In this document: one piece after another, positions 1 through 6,233 of the stretch
Position numbering within the stretch: the stretch's first letter is position 1
Layout of the letters: the number at the start of each line of letters is the position of its first letter
DNA from: Coriobacteriales bacterium
GTDB lineage: Bacteria > Actinomycetota > Coriobacteriia > Coriobacteriales > UBA8131
DNA: 10,727 bases
Assembly (NCBI GenBank): GCA_031256575.1
Contig: JAIRQI010000130.1
Span: 1 to 10,727 of the forward strand
Reading direction: 5' to 3'
The notes under the pieces: model-generated
Databases searched by the model: none
Told to the model about the DNA's origin: nothing
Seen by the model: only the letters and a program-made list of their open reading frames with translations
Program-made: the position numbers and the translations under genes

Positions 1-75
1 CCTTCAACTGGGGGAGGTATCTTCTTCAGTAAGCCAGTTACTTGGTTGATGACAGCTATTCTTGAATCAGATTAA
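1..75 (+). CDS. C-terminal end of an unidentified protein (partial)
   Basis: Reading frame 1 is open from the window edge to a TAA at 73-75, giving 24 codons that end in KPVTWLMTAILESD. The hydrophobic stretch followed by a short polar tail would suit the end of a membrane transporter. A multidrug (MATE-type) efflux protein is one possibility, but too little is visible to name a family. The stop codon lies within a weak AT-rich inverted repeat (TTAATCA at 72-78, TGATTAA at 87-93), which has no T-tract and is not a convincing terminator. A 24-codon open frame can also arise by chance. Confidence 0.4.
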   Translation, partial: PSTGGGIFFSKPVTWLMTAILESD

Positions 76-198
76 TCAGAATAACTTGATTAAACAGTTT
101 CCAGTACAAGTGAGACTAGGGCTTGGCTGTAGCTTGTTCTGGTGCAAGAATGAAGAAGTATGACCAGATTGTTCGATTCGTCCGAAAGTGGAGCAAAG

Positions 199-885
199 AT
201 GACCAATCTTCGTACGCAGTACACCGATGTCGAGGCCTATATGCAGTCTTGCATGAACGATAGCGCCCATGACCTGGAACATGTCTACCGCGTCTTGAAC
301 TATGCATTGGCAATTGCAGCTCATGAACAGCAAGTCGATGTCGAACTATTAGTTGTAGCTTGCCTTCTGCACGACATCGGTCGAGCTGAGCAACTAGCCG
401 ACTCACAAAAAGACCATGCTCAGGTAGGAGCAGACAAAGCTTACCAATGGTTGTCCATGAATAACTACGATGAGCAATTCGCCAAACAGGTCAGAGATTG
501 TATTAGTACGCACCGTTATCGCTCAGAGCATCCACCTATCAGCCTGGAGGCGAAAATCCTCTATGATGCAGACAAGCTGGATGCTTGTGGAACCATCGGT
601 ATAGCCCGCACAATGATGCATCTGGCAGCAATCGAGAAGCCTCTTTACGTGTTGACCGCTTCCGGAGAGATATCGGACGGGTCAGAGAGCTACGAGTCAT
701 CTTTGTTCAGCGAGTACTTGAACAAGCTAGCCCGAGTCTACGAAGGCTATCACACCCAGTGGGCATCAGCTTTTGCTGCACAACGTCAATCTGCTGCTCA
801 AGGTCTATATGATGCTCTGTTAGCAGAAGTACGGGAGTGCTACGCCTTGAACAATGTCACAGAGCTACAGCAAGGCAGTCATTAG
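199..885 (+). CDS. HD-domain phosphohydrolase (YpgQ-like)
   Basis: Probable cytosolic metal-dependent phosphohydrolase of the HD superfamily. Numbering from the upstream ATG at 160, the motif series is HDLEH (H37, H41), LLHDIGR (H71-D72), H86, H118 and DADKLDACGTIGIAR (D138, D141). The last block is typical of the YpgQ/YedJ-like group, in which Bacillus YpgQ is reported to hydrolyse nucleoside triphosphates to the monophosphate and pyrophosphate. The substrate here is unknown. I prefer the ATG at 199 (228 aa) because GGAG lies 5 nt upstream. The ATG at 160 adds 13 residues ahead of the domain and has only a weak GAAG. The 3' end overlaps the next gene by 32 nt, so the two are probably cotranscribed. 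Confidence 0.8.
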   Translation: MTNLRTQYTDVEAYMQSCMNDSAHDLEHVYRVLNYALAIAAHEQQVDVELLVVACLLHDIGRAEQLADSQKDHAQVGADKAYQWLSMNNYDEQFAKQVRDCISTHRYRSEHPPISLEAKILYDADKLDACGTIGIARTMMHLAAIEKPLYVLTASGEISDGSESYESSLFSEYLNKLARVYEGYHTQWASAFAAQRQSAAQGLYDALLAEVRECYALNNVTELQQGSH

Positions 886-1546
886 AGTGTCAGTACCAGC
901 AGAAAAGCAAGCGACGCGCCAGAGAGTCGAGCCATTCAACCGGCAGCGTGAAGTGATATATGGACTGGCTTGGATAGCGGCTGGCCTGTTGCTGGGGGTT
1001 TTCTCCAAATTTGTTGACCCACCTCCTCCGGCTTGGGCAGCCAGCGGGTTACAAACCTTTATCAGTGACATTACTTCCGGTTTTGGTATATGGATACTTT
1101 TAGGTACCATAGTCTCAGTCTATGCTCAAAGACCTGGTTCTGCAGCGCTGGTTACACCGCTGTTTTTCTTTGCAATGCTTTTGTCCTACTACACCTTCTC
1201 ACTCTATTTCTACCATTTCTATATCGGGTATGTGGTGCGTGGTTGGAGCATTATGGCTCTGCTGACTATCGTCGCCGGCTACTTTGTCTGGTATGCCAAA
1301 GGTGAGGGTTTGCTGAGCATTGTCTGTGCTGCTGTTCCAGTAGGTTTGTTAGTTGCACATGCCTTACCAACGTATAGCAACTACAAACTATCGTACCTGC
1401 TGGATTTGGTGTTTGCGCTTGTCTTGATTCTTGTCGTCCAAAGAGAGACTAAACCCAGGCTACAGACTGCAGTAATCGGCATCTTGCTTGGAGGCTTACT
1501 GACGCTGATTCCGTTCTATTCGATTGTCTTCGGAGCTTTGCTGTAA
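854..1546 (+). CDS. Multi-spanning membrane protein of unknown function
   Basis: A 230-residue, strongly hydrophobic protein with a basic, polar N-terminal tail (residues 1-34) and about seven predicted membrane segments, near residues 35-52, 66-90, 98-122, 125-146, 150-170, 178-196 and 205-228. Between the first two segments is a proline-rich loop (VDPPPPAW). I recognise no transporter or enzyme motif. It vaguely resembles small uncharacterised membrane proteins of Gram-positive bacteria, so no function is proposed. The ATG at 854 has no clear Shine-Dalgarno. The in-frame GTG at 887, just past the upstream stop, follows AAGG at a long 11-nt distance and is an alternative start. The overlap with the HD-domain gene suggests translational coupling. 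Confidence 0.7.
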   Translation: MSQSYSKAVIRVSVPAEKQATRQRVEPFNRQREVIYGLAWIAAGLLLGVFSKFVDPPPPAWAASGLQTFISDITSGFGIWILLGTIVSVYAQRPGSAALVTPLFFFAMLLSYYTFSLYFYHFYIGYVVRGWSIMALLTIVAGYFVWYAKGEGLLSIVCAAVPVGLLVAHALPTYSNYKLSYLLDLVFALVLILVVQRETKPRLQTAVIGILLGGLLTLIPFYSIVFGALL

Positions 1547-1568
1547 CAACGATAGTCAAGTCTAAAAG

Positions 1569-1902
1569 TGGTGTAAACCTCCTCTTCCTTCCTTATGCCA
1601 CCTTCCCTTTTTGTCCACCGCTAATGGCTACGGCAGCGGTCATGGCGGCTGGTGGCTCAGATTGTGTACCAGAACTGTCAGCACCGTCTAGACAGTCTGA
1701 AAATGCCTTGAATTTACACTAATGAGGTGGGTTCTACGCTGATATCTACCTTATTAAGCCTAAATTGCTTATATTTGGGGATAAAACCACCGCATAAGTG
1801 TAAATTCAAGGCATTTACATGGGCGATTCATTACTTTCAGCGTTTAGTGCCAATTCGTGCCAATTGACTAAGAGTTACCTGAGTTTGTATCGGTTTACAC
1901 CA
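1569..1902. repeat. Outer 11-bp inverted-repeat pair
   Basis: TGGTGTAAACC at 1569-1579 is repeated exactly in inverse orientation as GGTTTACACCA at 1892-1902. The pair encloses the 116-bp element. An inward-facing GTGTAAA is a feature I associate with termini of IS256/mutator-type insertion sequences, so this may mark the worn ends of an old insertion. Roughly one 11-bp inverted pair this close is expected by chance in a window of this size, so the evidence is weak. Confidence 0.25.
1701..1816. repeat. 116-bp MITE-like element with perfect 20-bp terminal inverted repeats
   Basis: The arm AAATGCCTTGAATTTACACT (1701-1720) is matched without error by its reverse complement at 1797-1816. The similarity continues inward more loosely for about 13 bases (AATGAGGTGGGTT against TATGCGGTGGTTT), then ends. 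The AT-rich 76-bp centre has no coding capacity. The size and ends fit a miniature inverted-repeat element or a long hairpin. No target-site duplication is visible (flanks CAGTCTGA and ACATGGGC), so transposition is inferred rather than shown. The tRNA gene begins 151 bp downstream. Confidence 0.6.
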
Positions 1903-1946
1903 ACAGCCTCGTACAGTTTGAATAGCTTCTTAGCAGGTAAATGCGC

Positions 1947-1952
1947 TAAAAT
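1947..1952 (+). promoter_or_regulatory. Possible -10 box of the tRNA-Ser promoter
   Basis: TAAAAT matches the -10 consensus at 5 of 6 positions and would start transcription roughly 8-10 nt before the tRNA. It sits in a small inverted repeat (CGCTA, AAA, TAGCG; 1944-1956). No good -35 lies 16-18 bp upstream; the closest candidate, TTGAAT at 1918-1923, is 23 bp away. Confidence 0.3.
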
Positions 1953-1967
1953 AGCGTTTCGTATTAT

Positions 1968-2060
1968 GGAGAGATGGCTGAGTGGTCGAAGGCGGCGGTC
2001 TCGAAAACCGTTGAGCGTGCACCCCACGCTCCCAGGGTTCGAATCCCTGTCTCTCCGCCA
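1968..2060 (+). tRNA. tRNA-Ser (anticodon CGA)
   Basis: A 93-nt class II tRNA with the CCA end encoded. The acceptor stem pairs GGAGAGA (1968-1974) with TCTCTCC (2050-2056), followed by discriminator G and CCA (2058-2060). The D-arm TGGCTGAGTGGTCGAAGGC is typical of serine tRNAs. The anticodon stem GCGGT/ACCGT encloses loop CTCGAAA, giving anticodon CGA, which reads UCG. The long variable arm (GAGCGTG with CACGCTC) and T-arm GGGTTCGAATCCC are intact. It looks functional. Confidence 0.97.
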
Positions 2061-2065
2061 GTAAC

Positions 2066-2090
2066 TGGTGTGACCCATCAAACTTGGACA
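2066..2090. mobile_element. Possible solo IS3-family (IS150-group) terminal repeat
   Basis: Six bases after the tRNA CCA is a 25-base stretch that begins TGGTGTGACCC and ends ACTTGGACA. From memory, IS150-group ends follow the pattern TG, three variable bases, TGACCCC, an A-rich spacer, then GTTGGACA. The match is good at both ends of the stretch. The orientation places the insertion body to the right, but 2091-2197 encodes no recognisable transposase on either strand and I found no second end. It would therefore be a relic or a coincidence. Confidence 0.3.
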
Positions 2091-2197
2091 GATTCCAAGG
2101 CAATACAGCGACGATGAACTGCACTCCAATATCGTTCGATAGCTTTATTATTTCCCTGTGTCAACTCAAAGCAGAGTGTTTTTTGTTGGTTCAACAC

Positions 2198-3223
2198 TCA
2201 TATATCTTTCGTTAATCGTGCGTTGGCAATCTTGATTGATTGCCTGAGCTTAGATTCCAGTAGCTTCATGTCTGGTAACTTGGTGAGATATTCAGCTACC
2301 CTGATATTTGCATCATCAAGACCCATCAACTCGATATGTTCTGAGTTCTTACCTGAGCAAAGGATAAGCCCGATAGGAGGGTTCTCACCTTCTACCATTT
2401 CATGTTTTGCAAGCCAGCGAAGATACAACTCCATCTGTCCTTTAAATGCAGCTTCGAACTCTCCTAGCTTCAACTCTATAACAACTAGGCAGCGCAAGCG
2501 CCTGTGCACGAAGAGTAAGTCGATGTGATAATCACGATTGTCAACAGTGATACGCTTCTGGCGCGCGAGGAATGCGAAGTCAGTACCAAGCTCCGTGATA
2601 AACCGTTGAAGCTCGACAAGGATTGCACTCTCCAGGTCTTTTTCTGAGTAGGTATCATGAAGACCAAGGTAGTCGAGGAAGTAGGGGTCGCGAAACACCA
2701 TGTCAGGGGTCAGCTTACCTTCGCCTCTCAGTAGCTCAAGATCGTTTGCGATAGTATCCTCTGGCTTCTTGCTGATAGCAGTGCGCTCGAATAAAAGGGA
2801 GTTCATCCTCTCACGTAATGTCCGAACACCCCAGCGCTCAATTTTTGCCATCTCGGCATAGAAGTCCCTTTTTAGCGGCTCATCGATGTACATAATCTCT
2901 TTTATTTGCGACCAGTTCAATTGCTTCCACAGTGTAGAAGCAATTTCGCGGGGATAAACGGTGGCAAAGCGTATGCAATGGCGGAGCTGCGGTACACTCC
3001 AACCTGAGCCATACTCAAGTGTCAGTTGCTCGGAGATTTTCGGCAAAACCTTTTGGCCATATTCCGCTCGTTCGTTTTTGAGAATCTCATGATTTATCCT
3101 GTTTCCCATATCCCAATATAAGGCGCTCATTTCACTTGATACCGCTTCGGCGACCGTGTGGCGGCTGACATCAATCATCTGTCTCAAGTCGTTCAATAGA
3201 GCGGATCTTAAGATCTCATCCAT
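2198..3223 (-). CDS. DUF1016 (YhcG-type) PD-(D/E)xK nuclease-domain protein
   Basis: A 341-residue, full-length member of the DUF1016/YhcG family. The N-terminal half (about residues 5-150) is the DUF1016 N-domain, with the characteristic WDMGNRI, YGQKVLPKISEQL and SWSVPQLR-like run, then NWSQIKEIMYID and FYAEMAKIERWGVRTLRERM. The C-terminal half is a PD-(D/E)xK nuclease fold: E199, D235 in HIDLLF, E250-x-K252 in VIELKLG, and Q263. All catalytic positions are present, so it should be an active DNA endonuclease. Family members often accompany restriction or mobile loci, but this one stands alone beside a tRNA and possible insertion remnants, which suggests horizontal acquisition. GGAGG (3228-3232) lies 4 nt from the ATG and fixes the start. 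A 29-bp palindrome overlaps the promoter and a near copy occurs at codons 93-102. Downstream, GAGTGTT/AACACTC (2174-2180, 2193-2199) is at best a weak terminator. Confidence 0.88.
   Translation of the reverse strand: MDEILRSALLNDLRQMIDVSRHTVAEAVSSEMSALYWDMGNRINHEILKNERAEYGQKVLPKISEQLTLEYGSGWSVPQLRHCIRFATVYPREIASTLWKQLNWSQIKEIMYIDEPLKRDFYAEMAKIERWGVRTLRERMNSLLFERTAISKKPEDTIANDLELLRGEGKLTPDMVFRDPYFLDYLGLHDTYSEKDLESAILVELQRFITELGTDFAFLARQKRITVDNRDYHIDLLFVHRRLRCLVVIELKLGEFEAAFKGQMELYLRWLAKHEMVEGENPPIGLILCSGKNSEHIELMGLDDANIRVAEYLTKLPDMKLLESKLRQSIKIANARLTKDI
2918..2946. promoter_or_regulatory. Second copy of the operator-like palindrome, inside the DUF1016 gene
   Basis: This coding segment (residues 93-102, EIASTLWKQL) matches the upstream 29-bp palindrome at 25 of 29 positions. 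It keeps the core ACAGTGTAGAA and largely keeps the dyad (AATTGCTTC with GAAGCAATT). Its centre (2932) is 314 bp from the centre of the first copy (3246). A second, weaker operator within a gene is a known arrangement for repression by DNA looping or roadblock. The function here is inferred from sequence similarity alone. Confidence 0.5.
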
Positions 3224-3231
3224 ATGGCCTC

Positions 3232-3260
3232 CAATTGATTCTACAGTGTAGAATCAATTG
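3232..3260. promoter_or_regulatory. Perfect 29-bp palindromic operator of the DUF1016 gene
   Basis: Half-site CAATTGATTCTACA (3232-3245) and its exact reverse complement (3247-3260) flank a single central base (3246). The palindrome begins inside the -10 box and ends at the first G of the Shine-Dalgarno, so a bound dimer would cover the start of transcription. Because transcription should begin within it (near 3250), only about half would be in the mRNA. That argues for a DNA-binding operator rather than an RNA hairpin. The regulator is unknown; the DUF1016 protein itself is one candidate. Confidence 0.7.
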
Positions 3261-3265
3261 TACCA
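3257..3265 (-). promoter_or_regulatory. Extended -10 promoter of the DUF1016 gene
   Basis: On the minus strand this reads TGGTACAAT: an extended -10 TG motif followed by TACAAT, which matches TATAAT at 5 of 6 positions. The -35 (about TCTCTT) is weak, as is usual for extended -10 promoters. The predicted start lies about 7 nt downstream, giving a short leader of roughly 27 nt that contains GGAGG. The right end of the 29-bp palindrome overlaps this box. Confidence 0.5.
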
Positions 3266-3277
3266 GCTGGTTGTAGA

Positions 3278-3317
3278 GTAAGAGAATAAAGCCAAATCAT
3301 CGGCCATATTCTCTTAC
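3278..3317. repeat. 11-bp-stem inverted repeat upstream of the divergent promoters
   Basis: GTAAGAGAATA (3278-3288) and TATTCTCTTAC (3307-3317) are exact reverse complements. After a 2-by-2 internal mismatch the stem resumes with GCC/GGC (3291-3293, 3302-3304), leaving an 8-nt loop. There is no T-run on either side, so it is not a standard terminator. It lies just upstream of the DUF1016 -10 box and overlaps its -35 position, and could be a regulator site serving either divergent gene. Confidence 0.4.
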
Positions 3318-3560
3318 CTTGCGTTGTACCTTGCGACCACTCTCGATTTAAACAATCAAGGATTCCTAAACAATTCGATATATTTGCAGCTCAGTGTCTA
3401 TGATGATGTTGCTGATTTTTTAGGAGACCTTGACACAATGCTGAACTTAAACTAACTCGGTACTGACAAGGTTAACAATGCTTCATGTTCCAGGGCTGAT
3501 TTTCCTATCCGCAATCATCCTCACTCGACAGTGACCACCTGCAAAGACTAGAATAAACTC

Positions 3561-6203
3561 ATGGCAACAACTATCAGCATACCGATTGGTGGAATGACCT
3601 GTGCGGTCTGTGCCCAGCGCATCGAGAAGACCCTGCTCAAGCTGAGTGGAGTCATCGAAGCCACAGTCAACTACGCCAGTGAAAAAGCTATCGTAAGTTA
3701 CGACCGCAATCTGACCAACATCGATGCCATGCGCCAGGCTATCGAGAAGCTGGGCTACCAGCCCTTATCCACATCTCTATCAGATTCACTGGCAGCAGAC
3801 CTAGCCTATCACAGCCAGGAGCTACGGCGCGGTTGGCAGAAATTCGCCTTAGCGGTGCTGGTCACTTTGCCTTTACTGTACCTGGCGATGGTGCCCATGT
3901 TGCCATCAGCGGTCAGTCTGCCTTACCCTGACTTTTTGCAGCCGAACAGCCAGCCTCTGGCAAACGCCTTGACCCAACTGCTACTCTGCCTGGTTGTTGT
4001 GGCAATCGGTTATCGCTTTTACATCGACGGATTCAAGGCGCTGATTGCCCTGTCTCCGAGCATGGACACCTTGATTGCCCTGGGCACCAGCGCAGCATTG
4101 ATTTTCAGCACGGTCAACACCTGCGGAATCTACCTCGGCCGCCACCATCTGGTGCATAGCCTGTACTTTGAAGCGGCGGCTACCATTATCACCCTGATTC
4201 TGCTGGGACGAAACCTCGAAGCGATGAGCAAAGGGCGAGCTGGCGAGGCCATCAAGTCGCTGATGCGCCTGGCTCCCCAGACGGCCCTGCTGCTGCGCGA
4301 CGAGCGCGAGATTGAAACCCCAATCGACCAGGTTGAGCCTGGCGACATCGTCTTGGTACGCCCCGGGGCGCGAATTCCGGTCGATGGGCAGATTATCGAG
4401 GGCGTCAGCGCGGTTGACGAGAGCATCCTCAGCGGCGAGAGCTTACCTGTGGATAAGACCGTCGGCGACTCAGTTTTCGCAGCCACTCTGAATACGACTG
4501 GCTCGCTGCGCTTTGTAGCCGAGAAGGTCGGAGCCGACACCGCCCTCTCTCAGATAGTCGCAGCGGTGGAGGAGGCCCAAGGCCGCAAAGCCCCAATCGC
4601 CCGCCTGGCCGACCGCGTTGCAGGTATATTTGTACCTGTAGTCTGCGTCATTGCTGTGCTGGCCGCCCTAGCTTGGTACCTGGCAGCTCGCTTCGGAGCA
4701 ATTGGCTTGCCGGAGAACACCGACGCTTTGTCGTTTGCCATGAATATCCTGATATCAGTCCTGGTCATCGCCTGTCCCTGTGCCTTAGGGCTGGCAACCC
4801 CAGTAGCCATCATGGTGGGTACCGGAAAAGGAGCCGAATTAGGCATTCTGATTCGAAGTGGGGAGGCTCTAGAGAAGGCCGGAAACATCGATACTGTGGT
4901 TTTGGATAAGACCGGAACCGTTACCACTGGCCGGCCAACACTGACTGAAGTAATACCAGCAGCAGGTTTCTCACGTTGGAGCAAGCTGGCTGAGGCAGCC
5001 AGGGCTAGCGACGGTTTGGTTACTGCAAGCGAGCCGAAGCAGCTAGCTGCTACTGCGTCAGGCCAGCCCGCCGCTGTACCAAGCCTACCCGCAAGCGGAG
5101 AGCCAGGCCAGCCCGCCGCCGCGCCAGGCCAGCCCGCGGTCGCGCCAAGCCAAGCAACAACCAACGAGCCGACACAGTCAACCGCCACAGCAAACCTACC
5201 CGCTACCTCCGCAGCATGCCAAGCCATTACCCCCGCACCAGCCACACCAACAAACTCCGAGCCCAACCTGGACAGCCTGCTCTTGCAGCTGGTAGGCGAT
5301 GACTCAGCCATGCAAGCTCTGGTGCAGAGTGACTCCGATATGGTCTTAAGCCTGGCAGCCTCGGTGGAACGTGACTCCGAGCATCCCCTAGCCAAAGCAG
5401 TAGTGCAAGCTGCTGAGGAGCAGAACCTGACCCTCTGGCCACTTCAGACCTTCATCGCGGTGCCGGGCAAGGGAGTCCAAGCCAACATCAACGAGTATCA
5501 GATTTTAGTAGGCAATGCTCTATTCATGCAAGAAGCATCGGTAGATGTCAGTGGCTTCTCCAGTCTGATTGACGGCTTGACCAGTGAAGGTAAGACTGCG
5601 GTGTATGTCGCTGTAGATAATGAGCTGGCGGGCATCCTAGGATTAGCGGATTCAGTCAAACCGTCTGCTCAGGCGGCAATAGAACGCCTACATGAAAAAG
5701 GCTTACAGGTGATACTGATGACGGGCGACAGCCAGCGTACAGCCCAAGCTATCGGCCGCCAGCTGGGTATCGAGACCGTAGTAGCTGAAGTGCTGCCCGG
5801 AGACAAGGCAGCCCAAGTAGCTGAGCTGCGTAACTCAGGACAAAGCGTCGCTATGGTTGGCGACGGCATCAATGATGCTCCAGCCTTGATTGAGTCTGAC
5901 CTCGGGCTGGCTATCGGCAGCGGAACTGATATCGCCATCGAATCAGCCGATATAGTCTTGATGCGCAGTGACCCCACGGATGTCCCCCGCGCCATCGAAC
6001 TCTCGCGCTTGACCTTGAGAGCAATCAAGCAGAACCTCTTCTGGGCCTTTGCCTTCAACACGGTAGCAATCCCGATTGCCGCAGGTCTGCTCTACATTTT
6101 TGGCGGCCCCTTGCTGAACCCAATTATCTCGGCTTTAGCAATGAGTATCAGCTCGCTGACAGTGATGGGCAATGCCTTGCGCTTAAAAGCCAAGCGTATC
6201 TGA
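3561..6203 (+). CDS. copA: Copper-translocating P1B-type ATPase (CopA)
   Basis: Inner-membrane Cu+ exporter driven by ATP. The N-terminal heavy-metal-binding domain carries GMTCAVC (C14, C17). The actuator motif is SGES (291-294). The transmembrane metal site is C405-P-C407, in [11 protein letters not shown], and indicates Cu+/Ag+ specificity. The phosphorylated aspartate is D449 of DKTGT, the nucleotide-binding HP motif is H608-P609 (SEHPLAKA), and the hinge is GDGINDAP (767-774). About eight membrane segments fit the family. At 880 residues it is longer than the usual 740-800. The excess is mostly an insertion at about 470-590 between DKTGT and the nucleotide-binding domain, with a Pro/Ala/Gln-rich core. 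The start is supported by the position of the metal-binding domain, although no good Shine-Dalgarno precedes it. thrC follows after 30 bp and may be cotranscribed. Confidence 0.93.
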   Translation: MATTISIPIGGMTCAVCAQRIEKTLLKLSGVIEATVNYASEKAIVSYDRNLTNIDAMRQAIEKLGYQPLSTSLSDSLAADLAYHSQELRRGWQKFALAVLVTLPLLYLAMVPMLPSAVSLPYPDFLQPNSQPLANALTQLLLCLVVVAIGYRFYIDGFKALIALSPSMDTLIALGTSAALIFSTVNTCGIYLGRHHLVHSLYFEAAATIITLILLGRNLEAMSKGRAGEAIKSLMRLAPQTALLLRDEREIETPIDQVEPGDIVLVRPGARIPVDGQIIEGVSAVDESILSGESLPVDKTVGDSVFAATLNTTGSLRFVAEKVGADTALSQIVAAVEEAQGRKAPIARLADRVAGIFVPVVCVIAVLAALAWYLAARFGAIGLPENTDALSFAMNILISVLVIACPCALGLATPVAIMVGTGKGAELGILIRSGEALEKAGNIDTVVLDKTGTVTTGRPTLTEVIPAAGFSRWSKLAEAARASDGLVTASEPKQLAATASGQPAAVPSLPASGEPGQPAAAPGQPAVAPSQATTNEPTQSTATANLPATSAACQAITPAPATPTNSEPNLDSLLLQLVGDDSAMQALVQSDSDMVLSLAASVERDSEHPLAKAVVQAAEEQNLTLWPLQTFIAVPGKGVQANINEYQILVGNALFMQEASVDVSGFSSLIDGLTSEGKTAVYVAVDNELAGILGLADSVKPSAQAAIERLHEKGLQVILMTGDSQRTAQAIGRQLGIETVVAEVLPGDKAAQVAELRNSGQSVAMVGDGINDAPALIESDLGLAIGSGTDIAIESADIVLMRSDPTDVPRAIELSRLTLRAIKQNLFWAFAFNTVAIPIAAGLLYIFGGPLLNPIISALAMSISSLTVMGNALRLKAKRI
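5022..5264 (+). repeat. Low-complexity Pro/Ala/Gln/Thr-rich insertion in copA
   Basis: This stretch encodes CopA residues 488-568, a probably disordered segment with repeated GQPA(A/V) units such as [16 protein letters not shown], then Thr/Ala/Pro-rich sequence. At DNA level AGGCCAGCCCGC recurs at 5060, 5105 and 5126, suggesting growth by slippage or local duplication. It sits after DKTGT, where related pumps pass directly into the nucleotide-binding domain. It stays in frame and all catalytic motifs are kept on both sides. Confidence 0.75.
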
Positions 6204-6233
6204 TATACCACATAAAAGAAGGGTTAAACTCCG

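Larger units (their letters stand above)
1547..1967. other. Gene-free, repeat-rich stretch before tRNA-Ser
   Basis: No convincing gene lies in these 421 bp. The short frames present, such as a 32-codon + strand frame from 1624, lack a Shine-Dalgarno and recognisable content. The stretch contains an 11-bp inverted-repeat pair, a 116-bp element with 20-bp terminal inverted repeats, two copies of GTGCCAATT spaced 10 bp apart (1847-1855 and 1857-1865), and a -10-like box before the tRNA. A small inverted repeat, ACCGCT (1617-1622) with AGCGGT (1635-1640), lies after the membrane-protein gene but has no T-run. No clear rho-independent terminator for the upstream pair is visible. Confidence 0.6.
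3224..3560. other. Divergent intergenic region between the DUF1016 gene and copA
   Basis: These 337 bp carry the DUF1016 promoter and palindrome (3232-3265), an 11-bp-stem inverted repeat (3278-3317), and the copA leader. For copA the only clear element is a consensus -35 TTGACA at 3430-3435. Its expected -10 (TAACTC, 3453-3458) is poor, and ACCTTG (3427-3432) with CAAGGT (3467-3472) forms a loose dyad around it. I see no CsoR-type C-rich dyad, no CueR operator and no CopY box with correct spacing. A + strand frame is open from 3282 to 3455 without an ATG near its beginning and is not called as a gene. Confidence 0.5.

Noticed and set aside
1847..1865. On the minus strand the GTGCCAATT pair resembles a sigma-54 promoter (TGGCACG, then GGCA).
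   Set aside because: The -12 element lacks the required TTGC, the site points away from the tRNA, and the suspected phylum generally lacks sigma-54.
1819..2129. Open frames on both strands running across the tRNA-Ser gene.
   Set aside because: They overlap a complete structured tRNA; the peptides are translations of tRNA sequence.
3240..3252. Resemblance of the palindrome centre (TACA, G, TGTA) to the CopY operator TACAnnTGTA, which might tie it to copper control.
   Set aside because: The central spacing is one base instead of two, and the site overlaps the DUF1016 promoter rather than the copA promoter.
3282..3455. A 57-codon + strand open frame ending in SVYDDVADFLGDLDTMLNLN, possibly a gene remnant.
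   Set aside because: It has no ATG until near its end and no Shine-Dalgarno. A frame of this length is expected by chance in a window of this size, and the peptide matches nothing I recognise.
4550..5395. A 281-codon open frame on the minus strand inside copA.
   Set aside because: It is antisense to invariant CopA motifs, and its Ala/Gly/Trp-rich middle merely mirrors the GC-rich insertion. It has no Shine-Dalgarno or recognisable domain.
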